Assembly: GCF_028769735.1 (NCBI RefSeq)
Contig: NC_088186.1
Location: 10,571,001 to 10,635,000 of the forward strand
DNA: 64,000 nucleotides
Direction of reading: 5' to 3'
Origin: Zonotrichia leucophrys gambelii
Lineage: Eukaryota; Chordata; Aves; Passeriformes; Passerellidae
Below are positions 1-11,541 of this stretch, piece after piece. Both the position numbers and the translations under genes were made by a program. Each line of letters opens with the position of its first letter. Within the stretch, counting starts at the first letter, position 1. The notes beneath the pieces are model-generated. The model did no database searches, was not told the origin of the DNA, and saw only the letters and a list, made by a program, of their open reading frames with translations.

Positions 1-160
1 CCAGAGCAGCTGTGGCTGCCCCTGGATCCCTGGCAGTGCCCAAGGCCAGGCTGGGCAGGGCTGGGAGCACCTGGGACAGTGGGAGGTGTCCCTGCCATGG
101 CAGGGGTGGGAAGGGATTTAAGGTCCCTCCCACCCCAAAGCAGTCTGGGATTCTGTGGAT
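1..160 (+). repeat. CR1 LINE 3' end, cut by the window edge
   Basis: The segment has the bird CR1 tail signature: 'cagctgtggctgcccctgga', a CCAAGGCCAGGCTGG block, a TGTCCCTGCCATGGCAGGGG block, then 'attctgtgg'. It closely resembles the copy at 52425-52692 and is the reverse complement of those at 4901-5420 and 22131-22545. Its 5' limit is outside the window. Confidence 0.85.
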
Positions 161-996
161 TTGTTTATTTCAGCATCCAGAAACATTTAAGGCAGCTTGA
201 TCTGATCTCATTCAGGCTTAGTTTGGTGTTTTTGTCTAATGGATCATCTCCAGGAGCAACCTGCCTGGTGAAGCCATTGAGATGAGAGCCCTTACCTGCT
301 GTGGTTCCCTTTTTTCCTCATTTTTTCTTTCAAAATAAGGAAACTCCCCAGCACTAGGGATTGTTGGGGTGTCTGCAGGGCCAGGGCTGGCTTCCATCAC
401 CCTCATGGCTCAGAATATCCTTCCAGCTCTGGATATTCCATGGTTCCATGATTCAGTAGGTGCTTTTCCCATGGAATTCTCATGGCAGGAGCCTCACAAG
501 GTCCCTGTGATCCAAGATGTGGCTCTTGGCTTGTGTGAGCTTGGGTTGTGCACAAACCCCTTTGTACAGGCAGGAATTGTGAGATTCCCATCTCTGGGAT
601 CCCCAGCACCCCAACAAGGTTTCTGCCCTGGTTCTATATTAAATCTCCTTTTTCCCCTTTCCCCCCTTTTCCTTGTACACAGATCTAATCTTCTAGAAAA
701 TGCCCCAAAGGTTTGAGCAATCTACCAGTTGCAGGAACCCATAAAGCTTTTTTTTTTCCTTTTTTTTTCCATTGTGTAAGCATGACAAATCATTAATTTT
801 TGATTGATTGCTTTGAATTATGGGTGCTCTGACATCCTTTCTGTAGCTGAACAGCTGTATAACAAATGAACATATCAGTGCTCACAAAAGATTGGAGATC
901 TAACAGAAGCAATTACATTGTCAGCTCCTCCCTTCTGGCTTTTCCCAGGCAATGGAGAGAAGAAATTTTTTAACAGAAATTCCTCAAGTGGCTCAC

Positions 997-1043
997 AATA
1001 ATAATAATAATAATAATAATCATCATCATCATAATCATCATAA
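997..1043. repeat. Compound AAT/CAT triplet microsatellite
   Basis: About eight AAT units run straight into CAT units with a few interruptions. It lies in non-coding sequence. Such triplet tracts are commonly length-polymorphic. Confidence 0.9.
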
Positions 1044-2140
1044 CAAAATACCTTTTTGTAATTGAATTAGATTTTTATCTCTTCATTTCCAGTGGATTTT
1101 ATATCCCTTCAGAAACCAGGTTGCGTTTCTGCTTTGTGTAACTTGGACAATCCCTTTGAAGAAAATTTTACATGAAGAATTAAAAAAAATAAAACCAAAT
1201 TGCAATTTTTTTTTGTTGCTATTCCTTTAAGATTTCAGAATTGCACCAGTGCACTAAATGTGACCTCCATAACTTTTAAATTAAGAATTTATGCTGGCTT
1301 GAAATTTATGAAATATTTCAGCATGAAAGAAAGCCTTTTTCCCTCAGGAAAATTGAGCAATAAATCACAGCACTCTCGATTTACTGCCCTACAGCCAGCC
1401 AAAGATAGGATTTTTTTCCTTCCCCCCTTCGTTCTGAAAAAAAAAAATATAAAAAAAATGTAATCATATAAGACAGCTTAGCTGCTATCCTCCCACTCTC
1501 TAGAATTTTTAATTTCAGCTGTTTCTGCTTGGATTTATTTCCAATATTCCTGCTCGGCTTTTCAATTTCCTCAGTTATTAAATTTTAATTCAGTGCATTA
1601 GCATTTAAATTAAAAAAGGGTTTATTTTATCGAAATCGTTGGCTGGCCCCCATCCTGCTGCACATGAATTGCCTGTTTCTGCCATTTGCACAAAATGTGA
1701 AATGCAGCTAATATCTTTTAACTTGTATTTGCACAAATTCAGAAATAAAATTTCTGGGATTGGAATAATATTGTCTTTCCAAGGAAGGCTCTCATCAGTG
1801 AGCTGGGAAAGGAGCAAGAGGAGACCCTGGGCCCTCCCTGCTCAGCCCTGCCAGGGCCTGCAGGGGCTAATTAGGGCACAGGGCTAATGAGGGGAGGTGT
1901 TGGGCCTGGAGGGGCCATTCCTGCATGGCATTGGGACAATTTGGCCATTCCTGATTTCCCACCTGGCTCTGCATGCCAGGGATCACTGCTGGAGACTTGG
2001 TGGGGATGGGCTGGGGAGGCTCAGAGCCTGCTCAGAGCTGGGCCTGGGGTGTGTGTGCAGCTCTGGGGTACCCCAGGTTTGGGCTGGAGAGCAGCCTCAT
2101 CCTTCTGAACCTAACCAGCTCTTCTGTTTTCATCTCCTAG

Positions 2141-2184
2141 GCCGAGGAGAGCAACAGCAGCGGGCGGAGGAGCTCTTCCAGCAG
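2141..2184 (+). CDS. ZNF618: ZNF618 exon, Ser-rich N-terminal segment (44 bp)
   Basis: A pyrimidine-rich acceptor ending in CTCCTAG precedes 44 bases followed by CAG|GTAGGG. Read from phase 0 it encodes AEESNSSGRRSSSS plus two bases. Those two bases complete an Arg codon with the first base of the exon at 16899, so the frames agree. The exon is CpG-rich compared with its surroundings, as coding exons here usually are. A stop codon (TAG) lies immediately upstream in frame, so translation cannot begin here and an earlier exon is required. The peptide is low-complexity and acidic/Ser-rich, a likely disordered N-terminus. It could be a chance match, since 44 bases carry little homology information, but splice sites and phase both fit. 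Confidence 0.65.
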
Positions 2185-2553
2185 GTAGGGCTGGGATGTG
2201 CTGGGTGGGTCAGCTCTGCTCAGTTGTGCTCTCCACCCTGGAGATGGGGTGGCCAAAGGTGGGATGGGTGTCAGAGCTGTGTCCATGCAGCCCTCTCTGG
2301 ATATGGCTGGAAGGATGGTGTGGGAGGCTGGCCTCATCCTGGCACTGGGGACTGAAAGCAGAGGTGGTTTGTGTGTGCTGTGGGGAGTTCCAGCTGAGTG
2401 CCCCCTTGGGCTGGGCAGACCCTTCTGTCCTTCAGAAGGAGAGGACAGAGGTGTCCCACCACCCCCTTCCCCTGTGGTCCCACTGAGAGATGTCTCTGCT
2501 GCTCCCACTCTGGAGAGGGACACGCTGAGGTGGGTCTGCCCTGGGCTGTGGCC

Positions 2554-2718
2554 TCACAGAGTCACTGGGTTGGAAGAGACCTTCAGGATCATCGAGTCCA
2601 TCCCAGCCCCAACACCTCAACTCAACCCTGGCACCCAGTGCCACATCCAGGCTTTGTTAAACACACCCAGGGATGGGGACTCCTCCTGTCCCTCCAGGGC
2701 CCTGAAAGCCCTGTGAAA
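2554..2718 (-). repeat. CR1 LINE 3' end fragment
   Basis: It starts with 'cacagagtcactgggttgga' followed by the 'agaccttcaggatcatcgag' block, the reverse complement of the CR1 tail. It extends through the CR1-like stretch ending near 'ccctgaaagccctgtgaaag'. Confidence 0.8.
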
Positions 2719-3253
2719 GTTTCATTCCTTAGATAAAACTGATCCTGCTGTGTGAAAGCACATCCAGAGAGATCTGGGAACCGCTGTGGTGCTGATGCCC
2801 TCCCTGCCTCCCCCTGCTGACCGTGCAGCCCCTGCTGGGTCTGATGGTCCCACCATGCTGGCTGGTCCCTGCCCAGTGCCCCAGCTCTGCCAATGGCATT
2901 TCAGGACACAATCCCCTCATTCCTGGCAGCTTTTTGTCCAGTTGGCACTGCTTGGCATTGAACACGTCTGGGGTGCCCCTGAGCTGGGCAGAGAGGAACA
3001 CTGGGTGTCTGTCACAGGAGACTTCTCTGTCTCACTTTGGGGTGGCTCCCCTGTGGCCCAGCAGTGCTGGCTCACTGAGAGTCAGCCTGAAGGAAGTCTT
3101 GGAAAGAAAGCACAAGCTGAGGAGCAAGGGGAGAGGAGCCAGGCATCACTTCCTTCCCCTGGATTCTTTATTCCAATCTTTAATTCAGTTTTGCAGCTCT
3201 CACTGGAGGGTTTCCCACAGCAGGTGGGCAAGTGCATCCTCCATGTGGGAGCT

Positions 3254-3690
3254 GACCTTTGGAGGGTCCATGTCACCTTTGGGGTGTCCGTGTCACCTTT
3301 GGGGCATCCATCTCATTTTTGCAGTGTCCATCTCATCTTTGGAGGGCCCATCTTACCTTTGGGGTGTCCATGTCCATCTCACCTTTGGAGTATCCATCTC
3401 ACCTTTGGAGTGTCCATCTCAACTTTGGGGTGTCCATGTCACCTTTGGGGTGTCTGTGTCACCTTTGGGGCATCCATCTCATTTTTGCAGTGTCCATCTC
3501 ATCTTTGGAGGGCCCATCTTACCTTTGGGGTGTCCATGTCCATCTCACCTTTGGAGTATCCATCTCACCTTTGGAGTGTCCATTTCACCTCTGGAGTGTC
3601 TATGTCACCTTTGGGGAGTCCATCTCACCTTTGGGGTGTCCATCTCACCTCTGGAGTATCCATCTCACCTTTGGGGTGTCCATCCCACCT
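3254..3690. repeat. 20-bp minisatellite with a higher-order period of about 166 bp
   Basis: The basic unit is close to 'tccatctcacctttggggtg', repeated about 21 times with point changes. A run of variant units, including one with 'atttttgcag' and one with a 6-bp insertion giving a doubled 'tccatg', occurs at about 3289-3418 and again about 166 bp later. This implies block duplication on top of single-unit expansion. The unit length is not a multiple of three, yet all three + frames stay open across it. Confidence 0.95.
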
Positions 3691-4144
3691 GCCTGGGCTG
3701 CCCTTGGGGCTGAACATCCTCCCAGGAGTGAGCAATGGCCCTTTCCAGGGCAGGGATGGAGCTCCAGGCGAGGTGGGAGAACTTCCCTCCCTGTTCCTTT
3801 GTGTGTCCAGAGGAGTGTGAGGCTGGCTGTTGCTTTTTTCCTTGTAGAAAAGGTGAAACAAAACCCACTTTGTCATCTACCTGACTGAACAAAACGTGAT
3901 CAAAAAATGGAGAATGACCAAGTCCATTTAAAAATAATAAAACAGAATCAAAATGTAATATTTCAAGAAAGCTGTGTCAGTGATTGAAGGTGGAAATGTG
4001 GCTCTGACTGAATCTGTGAGGTCATCAGTGGATGGAGACACAAGATGGATGTTTCTCAAAGCCATTGCTGCTTAAAACCCTCACTAATTGCAAACTATCG
4101 AGGAAGCTTTTAGCAATTAATTTGTATCAGTAAAAATACAAGCA

Positions 4145-4215
4145 AAAATAATATATAATAGAATATAGTATAATATAATATAGTCTAATGTAATTAATAT
4201 AATATAATATAAGTT
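4145..4215. repeat. AT-rich TATAA-type low-complexity tract
   Basis: Irregular repeats of 'ataatataatatag' type make up a stretch that is almost pure A/T. It is intronic. No function is inferred. Confidence 0.9.
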
Positions 4216-4900
4216 TCCTGGATTTTATCTTCCTGCAATATTTTTTTTTTCACAGTAGCAGGCTTGCTCTAAGGTGATGACTGTGATATTGGGTCAATCC
4301 TATTTTTCTTTTTTTACTGCAGTGAATTGATTTTATTCTGTTTCAAGCAAAGCCTGGAAGCTCTGGAGGCCCAGGGGTTTGTGCTCCCCTCACCCCCAGC
4401 CCCAGGCCTGTTGCTGCCTTTGGAAGAGCAGGGGCCAGGGTGTGCAGCTGGCAGCTCCTGGTGGCAGAGAGCACTCCCTGTTCTCCTCCCCCATTGACTC
4501 CTGTGTGCTTGCTGCCCCTCACTGAGTGCTCAGCAATGGGAGATTTTAAAAGGTGAAGACAATTCTTAGGAGCACAAAAAGCCCTCTTCCTAGAAGGCAG
4601 CCAGAAGAGAGATGGCTGCTTGCCTTGGGGAAGATGACAACTAAGAGACAACCTGACAAAGCTGTGCTTGTTTTTGAACACTCCAGAAAAGGTAGATCAG
4701 AGGCTTCTTTCTTCCTTTTGCAAGGAAAAAAGAGACAGTCAACAAAATTAAAAAGCAGCAAATTAAAAGCCAGTAAAAGGCAGGATGTTTTCCTGCATGA
4801 TGGGCAGCAATGTGATGGGAGTGTGATGGCAGGAGCTGCTCAGAGGGGCTGGGAATGGAATCAGCAGGAACATGGTGACAGGGGTGACAGGGGCTGGATT

Positions 4901-5420
4901 CACAGGATCCCACACTGCCTTGGGTTAGGAGGGACCTTAGGGATCATCCAGTGCCAGCCCTGCCATGGCAGGGACACCTCCCACTGTCCCAGGCTGCTCC
5001 CAGCCCTGCCCAGCCTGGCCTTGGGCACTGCCAGGGATCCAGGGGCAGCCACAGCTGCTCTGGGCACCCTGTGCCAGGGCCTGCCCACCCTGCCAGGGAA
5101 CAATTCCCAATTCCCAATATCCCATCCAGCCCTGCCCTCTGGCAGTGGGAGCCATTCCCTGTGTCCTGTCCCTCCATCCCCTGTCCCCAGTCCCTCTGCA
5201 GCTCTCCTGGAGCCCCTTCAGGCCCTGGCAGGGGCTCTGAGCTCTCCCTGGAGCTTCTCCTCTCCAGGTGAGCACCCCCAGCTCTGCCAGCCTGGCTCCA
5301 GAGCAGAGGCTCCATCCCTTGGAGCAGCTCCATGGCCTCCTCTGGACTCATCCAGCAGCTCCAGGTCTTGTGTTGGAGGCCCCAGTGCTGGACATGGTCT
5401 GGTCCCATCCTGTGGGTGAG
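4901..5420 (-). repeat. CR1 LINE 3' region, long fragment
   Basis: This is the reverse complement of the CR1 tail: 'cacaggatcc', then the 'gggaccttagggatcatcca' block, the CCATGGCAGGGACACCTCCC block, the AGCCTGGCCTTGGGCACTGC block, and further 5' sequence through the 'gtgctggacatggtctggtc' block. It is among the longest CR1 copies here, along with 22131-22545 and 30400-30822. Confidence 0.9.
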
Positions 5421-6337
5421 CACATGGCGGGGATCAGTTCCTTGCTGGTGTCCACTGGAGACTTGCTTTAAGCTTCTTCTGAAGCCCCTTGTGCACAGGG
5501 CGGGTGTCCTGTGTGGTGTGTGACAGTCCCAGGCTTGGTGGGACAGGAGGGCAGTGTGGGAGCAGCACTGGCAGCTCTGGGCTCAGGGTGAGCACTGGGA
5601 GTCTCCATAGGACTATTGGAGCACTAACAACTTCCCAATAATTAATGTCAGCGTTCAGATGGTGGGCTCTGGATCCTGACAAGAAATAATTGAAAAACCA
5701 AATGTGCAATTATGTCTGACAAGCAGCGTGTGCTTTTCTTGGTCACCAGAGCCTTGTGTAGTCATGTGTTAGACACGGTTTTATATAATTATTATTGTTT
5801 ATATGGCGGGTGTCAGAGGAAGGAGGAATTTCAGTTTGGAGTCCTCTGTTGGCTATTTATTTTAAAGTCATTAGATTTGTTTTCAGACTTAACTACACTT
5901 AATGTGCGAGACTCCTGCTGAATAAATCAGGCCCTGCTCTAGGAGCTGCATCTGTTTGGAGGGATCGGAGCCAGCTGGGAGCTCAGCCCGGGGCTCTCGG
6001 CAGCACAGATGTAGCTGTGGAGGAGCTCCGAGCTCTGCTCCTGGAGCTGGGGCAGTCCAGGGCTGCAGCTGCACCCAGGGCAGGGCTGCCTCTCCTTTAG
6101 GGCAGTGCTGACAGCGCTGGGCTGCAGCTCCCACAAGGGCTCAGGAAGCTGCAGGTCCAGAGCAGGCTCTGGGTGCTGGCCCAGCTGGAGCAGGGCAGGA
6201 GTTCCCAGGGGTGCCTTGGGTTGGCCTGGGGGTTCCCAGCTCTGCCATGGTGCAGTTTTCCCAGGTACTTCAGACCAAGCCGTGGTGCCTCAGGGGTCTC
6301 AGTGCTTCAGTCTGTGCCATAGAAGATGTGATGCCCA

Positions 6338-6450
6338 TGGAATCACACAATCCCTGAGCTGGAAGGATCCACCAGGATCACTGAGCCTGTCCCTGCACAG
6401 ACACCCCAACATCCCACCCTGGGCATTCCTGGGAGCAGTGTCCAAATGTT
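6338..6450 (-). repeat. CR1 LINE 3' end fragment, diverged
   Basis: 'atggaatcacacaatccctg' is followed by 'agctggaaggatccaccagg' and a CR1-like stretch 'ctgtccctgcacagacaccc'. It is shorter and more diverged than the other copies. Confidence 0.65.
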
Positions 6451-9400
6451 CCTGGAGCTCTTGGGGCTGGGACCATTCCTGGGGAGCCCTGGGAGGAGAA
6501 GTGTCACAGACATCTTTTCATTAAAATCTTTTCGTTAGGATTTTTCCTGCTGAAGCTGAGAGGTTTCAGCAACAAAGTGTAAACAATGATTATTTGCTGC
6601 TGTGGAATGCAACAGGTGCATCTGTGATTGGTCTCCTGTGGATGTTTGGATTTACTGACCACTCATGGCAGAGCTGGGTCTCGCTCTCTGCTGAGACACA
6701 GACCTTTGTTATTCATTGTTTTCTATTCTTAGCTTAGCTAGCCTTCTGAGAACTTTTCCTTCTATTTCTTTTTAGTACAGTCATAATGTAATATGTATAA
6801 TAAAATAATAAATCAAGCCTTCTGAACATGAAGTCAACATTCTCGTCTCTCTCTCACCCTGAAGACCCTTGTAATCACTGTGGCAGAGAAGCTGTTGAGA
6901 AAGGGTTGCACCCACTTTGCTCCTTCTCAGTTCACCTTTCTCCAGCCTCTCTGGTGGCACCTTCCCCTCTCTTCCCTGCATTCCTTGCTCTGTCCTGTGT
7001 GAACACATCCTCCCCAGCAGCTCCTGTCACCCAAGGGAGTGCCCTGGGATGGCACCAGCTTTCCTCCAGTCTCCTCTTCCAGCTCTGGGCCCCCAGCACT
7101 GGGGAAGGACAATTCCTGAGGCTGTGGTCCTCTGAAGCTCGGGAGAAAACTCTACACCCTGTGGAGGGACAGGCCTGGACTGGGTATTTCCAGGAATTTT
7201 TTCCAAAGAAAATTATTTGAATTGTCTTCCCTTTCTTGAAGAGGCAACCTGTGGGATTTTCAGTCCCAGAGCACCAAGAAGCTTCCAACTCATCCAGCAT
7301 CAGAAAATGAGAAAACTCTTACTAATTAGGCAAGGAATTTAATAAGCCTTGGTGCCCACCAAAGGGCTCTCTCCAGCCATCTTCAAAAAGAAACAAACCA
7401 ACCAACCAGCACAAAACCCCTCAGAAGTGCCCTCTGGCCAGTTCTAGAGCTGTGGATAGTTCAGTTCTATACAACAACCAGGACAGAAGCTGTAGGGAGC
7501 CCAGGCAGGTTTCCTTGAAACCCAAAAGAAGATCAAATGTCCATGTACAAGGAGATGTGAGCTCTCAGACACATCCCAGCTCCGAGGGACAGGAGTGTTT
7601 TCTGTGTAAACCACACCAGTTTGCCCAGTCCTGGAGAGCTTTGGGTGGTGTGAGGTGGAGAAACGTCCCTTTCTGGAGCCATAAAGTACCAGATGTGGCA
7701 GTTCTAAAGCCTTCAGGAGAGCTGAGCCACCAGGAGATCCCTGGGTCACCCCCTCGCTCCTCATGGCATGTTGGAGACCTGTGGCCATTTCAGTTCTCAC
7801 CCCCTCAGTTATTTCTTAGTCAAGGAACACAGAGCTCTTTCACTGATATAAATAAATCCTTAATCTATTCTCTTTGTTTTTCCCTGAATTTCTTTGTCTC
7901 TGTTGACATTTCCACGCTTGAAAATTTAAAGACGCTGGCAGCTATTCCATTATCATCTTAAATTCAGTTTTTAACCTGCATCATTTGTGTGTCGCCGTTT
8001 TTATCTGACTGAATTCTTTTGCTTTTGGCAAAGAGCGCGCGGTTGTTTTTTGTTGGATAAGCCAAATTTTTTTTATATTTGGTTAGACTTTCCTCTTCAA
8101 ACCATCCTCAAGATATTCCTAATAAGGACTGAAGGGAATTTGTTTTGCTAATACCTTAGGAATTCTTTGTGGCTCTTGACTATTGTTCTGGTTTGTATTT
8201 GAATGTTTAATTTCCAGAGGAGAGGCAGGCTGATTGGTGCTGGAGTTTACCTTCTCTGAAGGATTCGGGGCTGCCGAGTGTCCCTTGAGGAATGAACGCA
8301 CGATTAAATTCCTCTTGGACTTCCTGAAGCAGAGTTTGCTGTCAGGAAAGGTTGTGTGTTTTACTAGACCCAGATAGCTGCAAAAATTAAGTATTCTGCT
8401 TTGTTTGTTTGTTTTCCCTAGATTTGAGCACTGACACCACACACACCACCGAGTGCTGCATTATGTATTTTGGGGTTTTTGAAAGCTGCTACCTCTGTTT
8501 TCAAGTGCTGGCTGCCCTCAGAGGCAGGGGGTGAACTTCCCTGAGGCATCTCTCTTCTACAAAACCTTCATGTCTTTAAATTTATGAACTCCTAAATAAT
8601 ATTGGTATTTATTGGGCAAGTTTCTCCCAGGAAAGCCTGAATGGCAGCTACTATCACATTTCTGCCTGCAGAAGGACATGGCCTCGTGTTCTGATTTCAG
8701 TTTATTTTGGAGGGAGAAAGCAGAGGATGTAAATATGTCCCAGGTAGGGGCAGGGTTTGGGCTGCTTCTCCTGCCTCAGGGATTTCCTTTGTGTGCCCAG
8801 TTAGTTTGATGTCCCCAGGTCCAACTCATGTCCCCGAGGGCCTCAGAGCCTCCAGGAGCTGCAGCTTCATCCCTGGTCAGAGTGGGAGGGAGCAGCATGT
8901 TCAGGGTGGTGGATGCCAGTAGGGGACCCAGCAGCCTCGTGAAGGAACCCAGCCAAGCACAAGGATGCAGCTCCTGGCCATGGGCAGAACCAGCACAGAG
9001 ATCACAGGAGCACGTGTGACCTTGCAGGGACCTTGGAGCCTGTGAATCCTGAGGTTCTCAAGAGCAGGTTGCATGTGGAAAATGCCCAGAAGCTCTGACC
9101 AGCTTTTGCTTTTTTTCTGTTCTTCAGCAAAGTCTTCTGTACTGCTGAGGGGGGAGGGACTTCCCATCGCCTAAAATACCATCAGCACAGGAGAGAGCAG
9201 GTTTTCCTGGAACCTTTCGGAATTAAAGTGCACACTTTGGGAATTCACAGTGGAATTGGAGAAGATTGTGAAGAGAACTGAAACCTCCTGGTGGAACATG
9301 GATGACCATGAACACCTCTGTGACCAAGGGAAAATTTGGGTTTCAGGAGTTTGAACCAGCACATGGCTCTGTGTGTCACCCACAGTGCTGGTGGCACCCT

Positions 9401-10607
9401 TGGGTATCCATGCTCTGGAATATGGACAGACTCCCAGATGGAAAGAGTCAAGGATCAGAAGGGATATTTTTGGTGTGCACACGGTGTACATTAAGGAAGT
9501 GTTTGCTTCAGAGACAGCAGAGGAGGTTTTCTCCTGTGGAGGGGAGATTGTCAGTAAGAGAATCTCCTTTCCCAATGACCAGAGGCAGCAGTCTACACTG
9601 GAAGTACAGTGCCTGTTCCAGAAAATAATCCCTCAGAGGAGGAATCTGGGATGGGGTGGTTGTTGCAGCCCCTCACACATCAGCAGCAGGACATCCCCTC
9701 TGAAGGATGCAGGCTCAGGCTGCAGAGGGCCTTTGGCAGAGGCTCTGGGAGCTGTGGCAGGGAGGGGGGGTTGAGTCTCCTGGAGAGGAGCAGTTCTGGA
9801 CACTGTGACACAGGAGCTTGGGGTGGTGTCTTTGCCTTTCAGGGTGTGAGGGAACATCTGAAGCTGGGGCTGGAGCCAGGAGTCAGGAGCTCAGTTGTAA
9901 TGCTGGGAAAACAGCTCCTGCTTTTCTGTCTTTTAACTCTGCACTTGAAAATCTTGTTGTCAGATTTTCTGGTGCTGTCTGCAGAAGATGTCCCCAGTGA
10001 AGGACACCAGGCAGCTCCTCTGCTTCCTGATCTTCTCCACCTCTTCCTGGTGTAAGGCACAGGGCCCAACCCCTGGGCTGCCCCAGGAAGCAGATGGGAC
10101 CCATGGAGAGGGGTGGGAAGGCCACCACAGCTAATTTATCAGACAAGCAGATTTTCAACTTACATCCTTCTTTTTCTTGTCTCTTCTTTCATCATCTCCA
10201 TGTAAAATGAGAATTCATTTACATCTGTTCTGTCTATTCCACTTCCCATAGCTCCAGTCATGACAGGAACCTTCTGGTTCTTGTAAAACCATGGCAGACA
10301 TCTGTAAATTGAGCCCAGTTTCAGCTTCCCCCATTTTTTGCTTCCTTTACTTTCTGACAGCTGAGGCCTTTTGATTTAGCCTTGGATGAGCCAACTGCAC
10401 ATTGGTTTCCAGAAGACAAGTTGGGACATCCCACTGGTGCTGGTGTCCTGCTGGCCTCTGCAGAGGAGCCCATTGCTTGGTGCCCATGAGTGGTTTGGGG
10501 TCCTGACTGAATCTCTTTGGTGCTGCAGACCAGAAGAGCCTTCCAAGGAGTGCCCAAACTGTGTTTCAGTTTACCTGGGCCCACCCTGTGCTCTGCCAAA
10601 GGTGTCA

Positions 10608-10705
10608 CCATGGAATCACAGAATGGGTTGGGCTGGGGGGACCCTGAAGACCCATCCTGTTCCAGCCCTGCCATGAGCAGGGACAGCTTCCACCATAGAG
10701 AGCCC
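10608..10705 (-). repeat. CR1 LINE 3' end fragment
   Basis: 'atggaatcacagaatgggtt' opens a reversed CR1 tail that continues through 'ttccagccctgccatgagca' and 'gggacagcttccaccataga'. Confidence 0.8.
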
Positions 10706-11471
10706 TGGCCATCATTGATATCATCAAGGCACTAATGATCTCTGGGTTTTCCAGCCTGAGTGTTGTTTAGAAAAAACCAAAAGATGCTCCACATTCGCTG
10801 CTGGGGCAGGAGAGCTGTTTGTAGGTGTTGGTTCAGAGTGGTGCATCCTCCTCCACATGTTTCCTTTTCCTCTCCTTTTGAGGAGCTGATGTTGAAGACT
10901 GATACTTCACTGATCTCACTCTGCCCCTCCCCAAAATCTCAGCAGGATGTGTGCTGTAAAAATAGCCTCATTAGAAGCCATCTGAGTACATGTGCAATCA
11001 CAGATGACTCAAAGGGAGCACGGAGCACGCATGTTTCTGTTGCTGTCTTCAGAGAATTACATGACAAATTATTCCTAGCTGGAAGAAATGTCCTTTTATA
11101 ATTGGGGTTTTTTTCTCATTCTTTCAGAAGGGAGGAGTGTGTGTTTTTTAAGTAGCTTTTAGTCACTTTCATTATTTATGAGGATGCTACTCCAGATCAG
11201 AAACAGCAAACTGCAAGCGCGAGCTCCTTGTGGCTGCAGCAGCTGACGGGCCCTGTTTGCTTTCACTCATTGCAGTTCTGCTCATCACAGCCAGGGAGAC
11301 CCTGCAGGGACCAGCACAGCCCCACGCTGCAGCCTTCATCCCTTCTCCCCCTCCTGCCACAGGAGATCAGCTGGAAGGGGCTGCTGGATCTGTGGCTGGT
11401 GTCACCGTGCAGAGGGGACTGGTGTCAGCACCCAGCCTTTCCTTTCTGTGCTTCCCTTGGGAGGAACTCCT

Positions 11472-11541
11472 GGCATTGCCCTCCTGGCATTGCCCTCCTG
11501 GCACTGCCCTCCTGGCATTGCCCTCATGGTACTGCCCTCAT
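11472..11541. repeat. 14-bp tandem repeat, five copies
   Basis: The unit 'ggcattgccctcct' occurs five times with single-base variants. It lies in intronic sequence, with no link to a coding exon. Confidence 0.9.

Larger units (their letters stand above)
1..2140. other. Non-coding stretch upstream of the first recognised exon
   Basis: This is probably an upstream intron of ZNF618, because the exon at 2141 must be preceded by another coding exon. It holds a CR1 3' end at 1-160, a triplet microsatellite near 1 kb, and AT-rich sequence with T- and A-runs at 740-1640. I see no coding exon here with convincing splice sites. Confidence 0.6.

Noticed and set aside
2786..3820. 344-codon forward ORF, and overlapping 296- and 209-codon ORFs
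   Set aside because: They arise because the 20-bp minisatellite has no stop in any frame. There are no splice signals, no homology and no start context to support a protein.
4944..5423. ORFs on both strands in CR1 fragments (also at 22.1-22.7, 30.2-30.8 and 34.8-35.1 kb)
   Set aside because: GC-rich CR1 3' tails give chance ORFs in several frames. They do not resemble the CR1 endonuclease or reverse transcriptase, so only non-coding tail is present.
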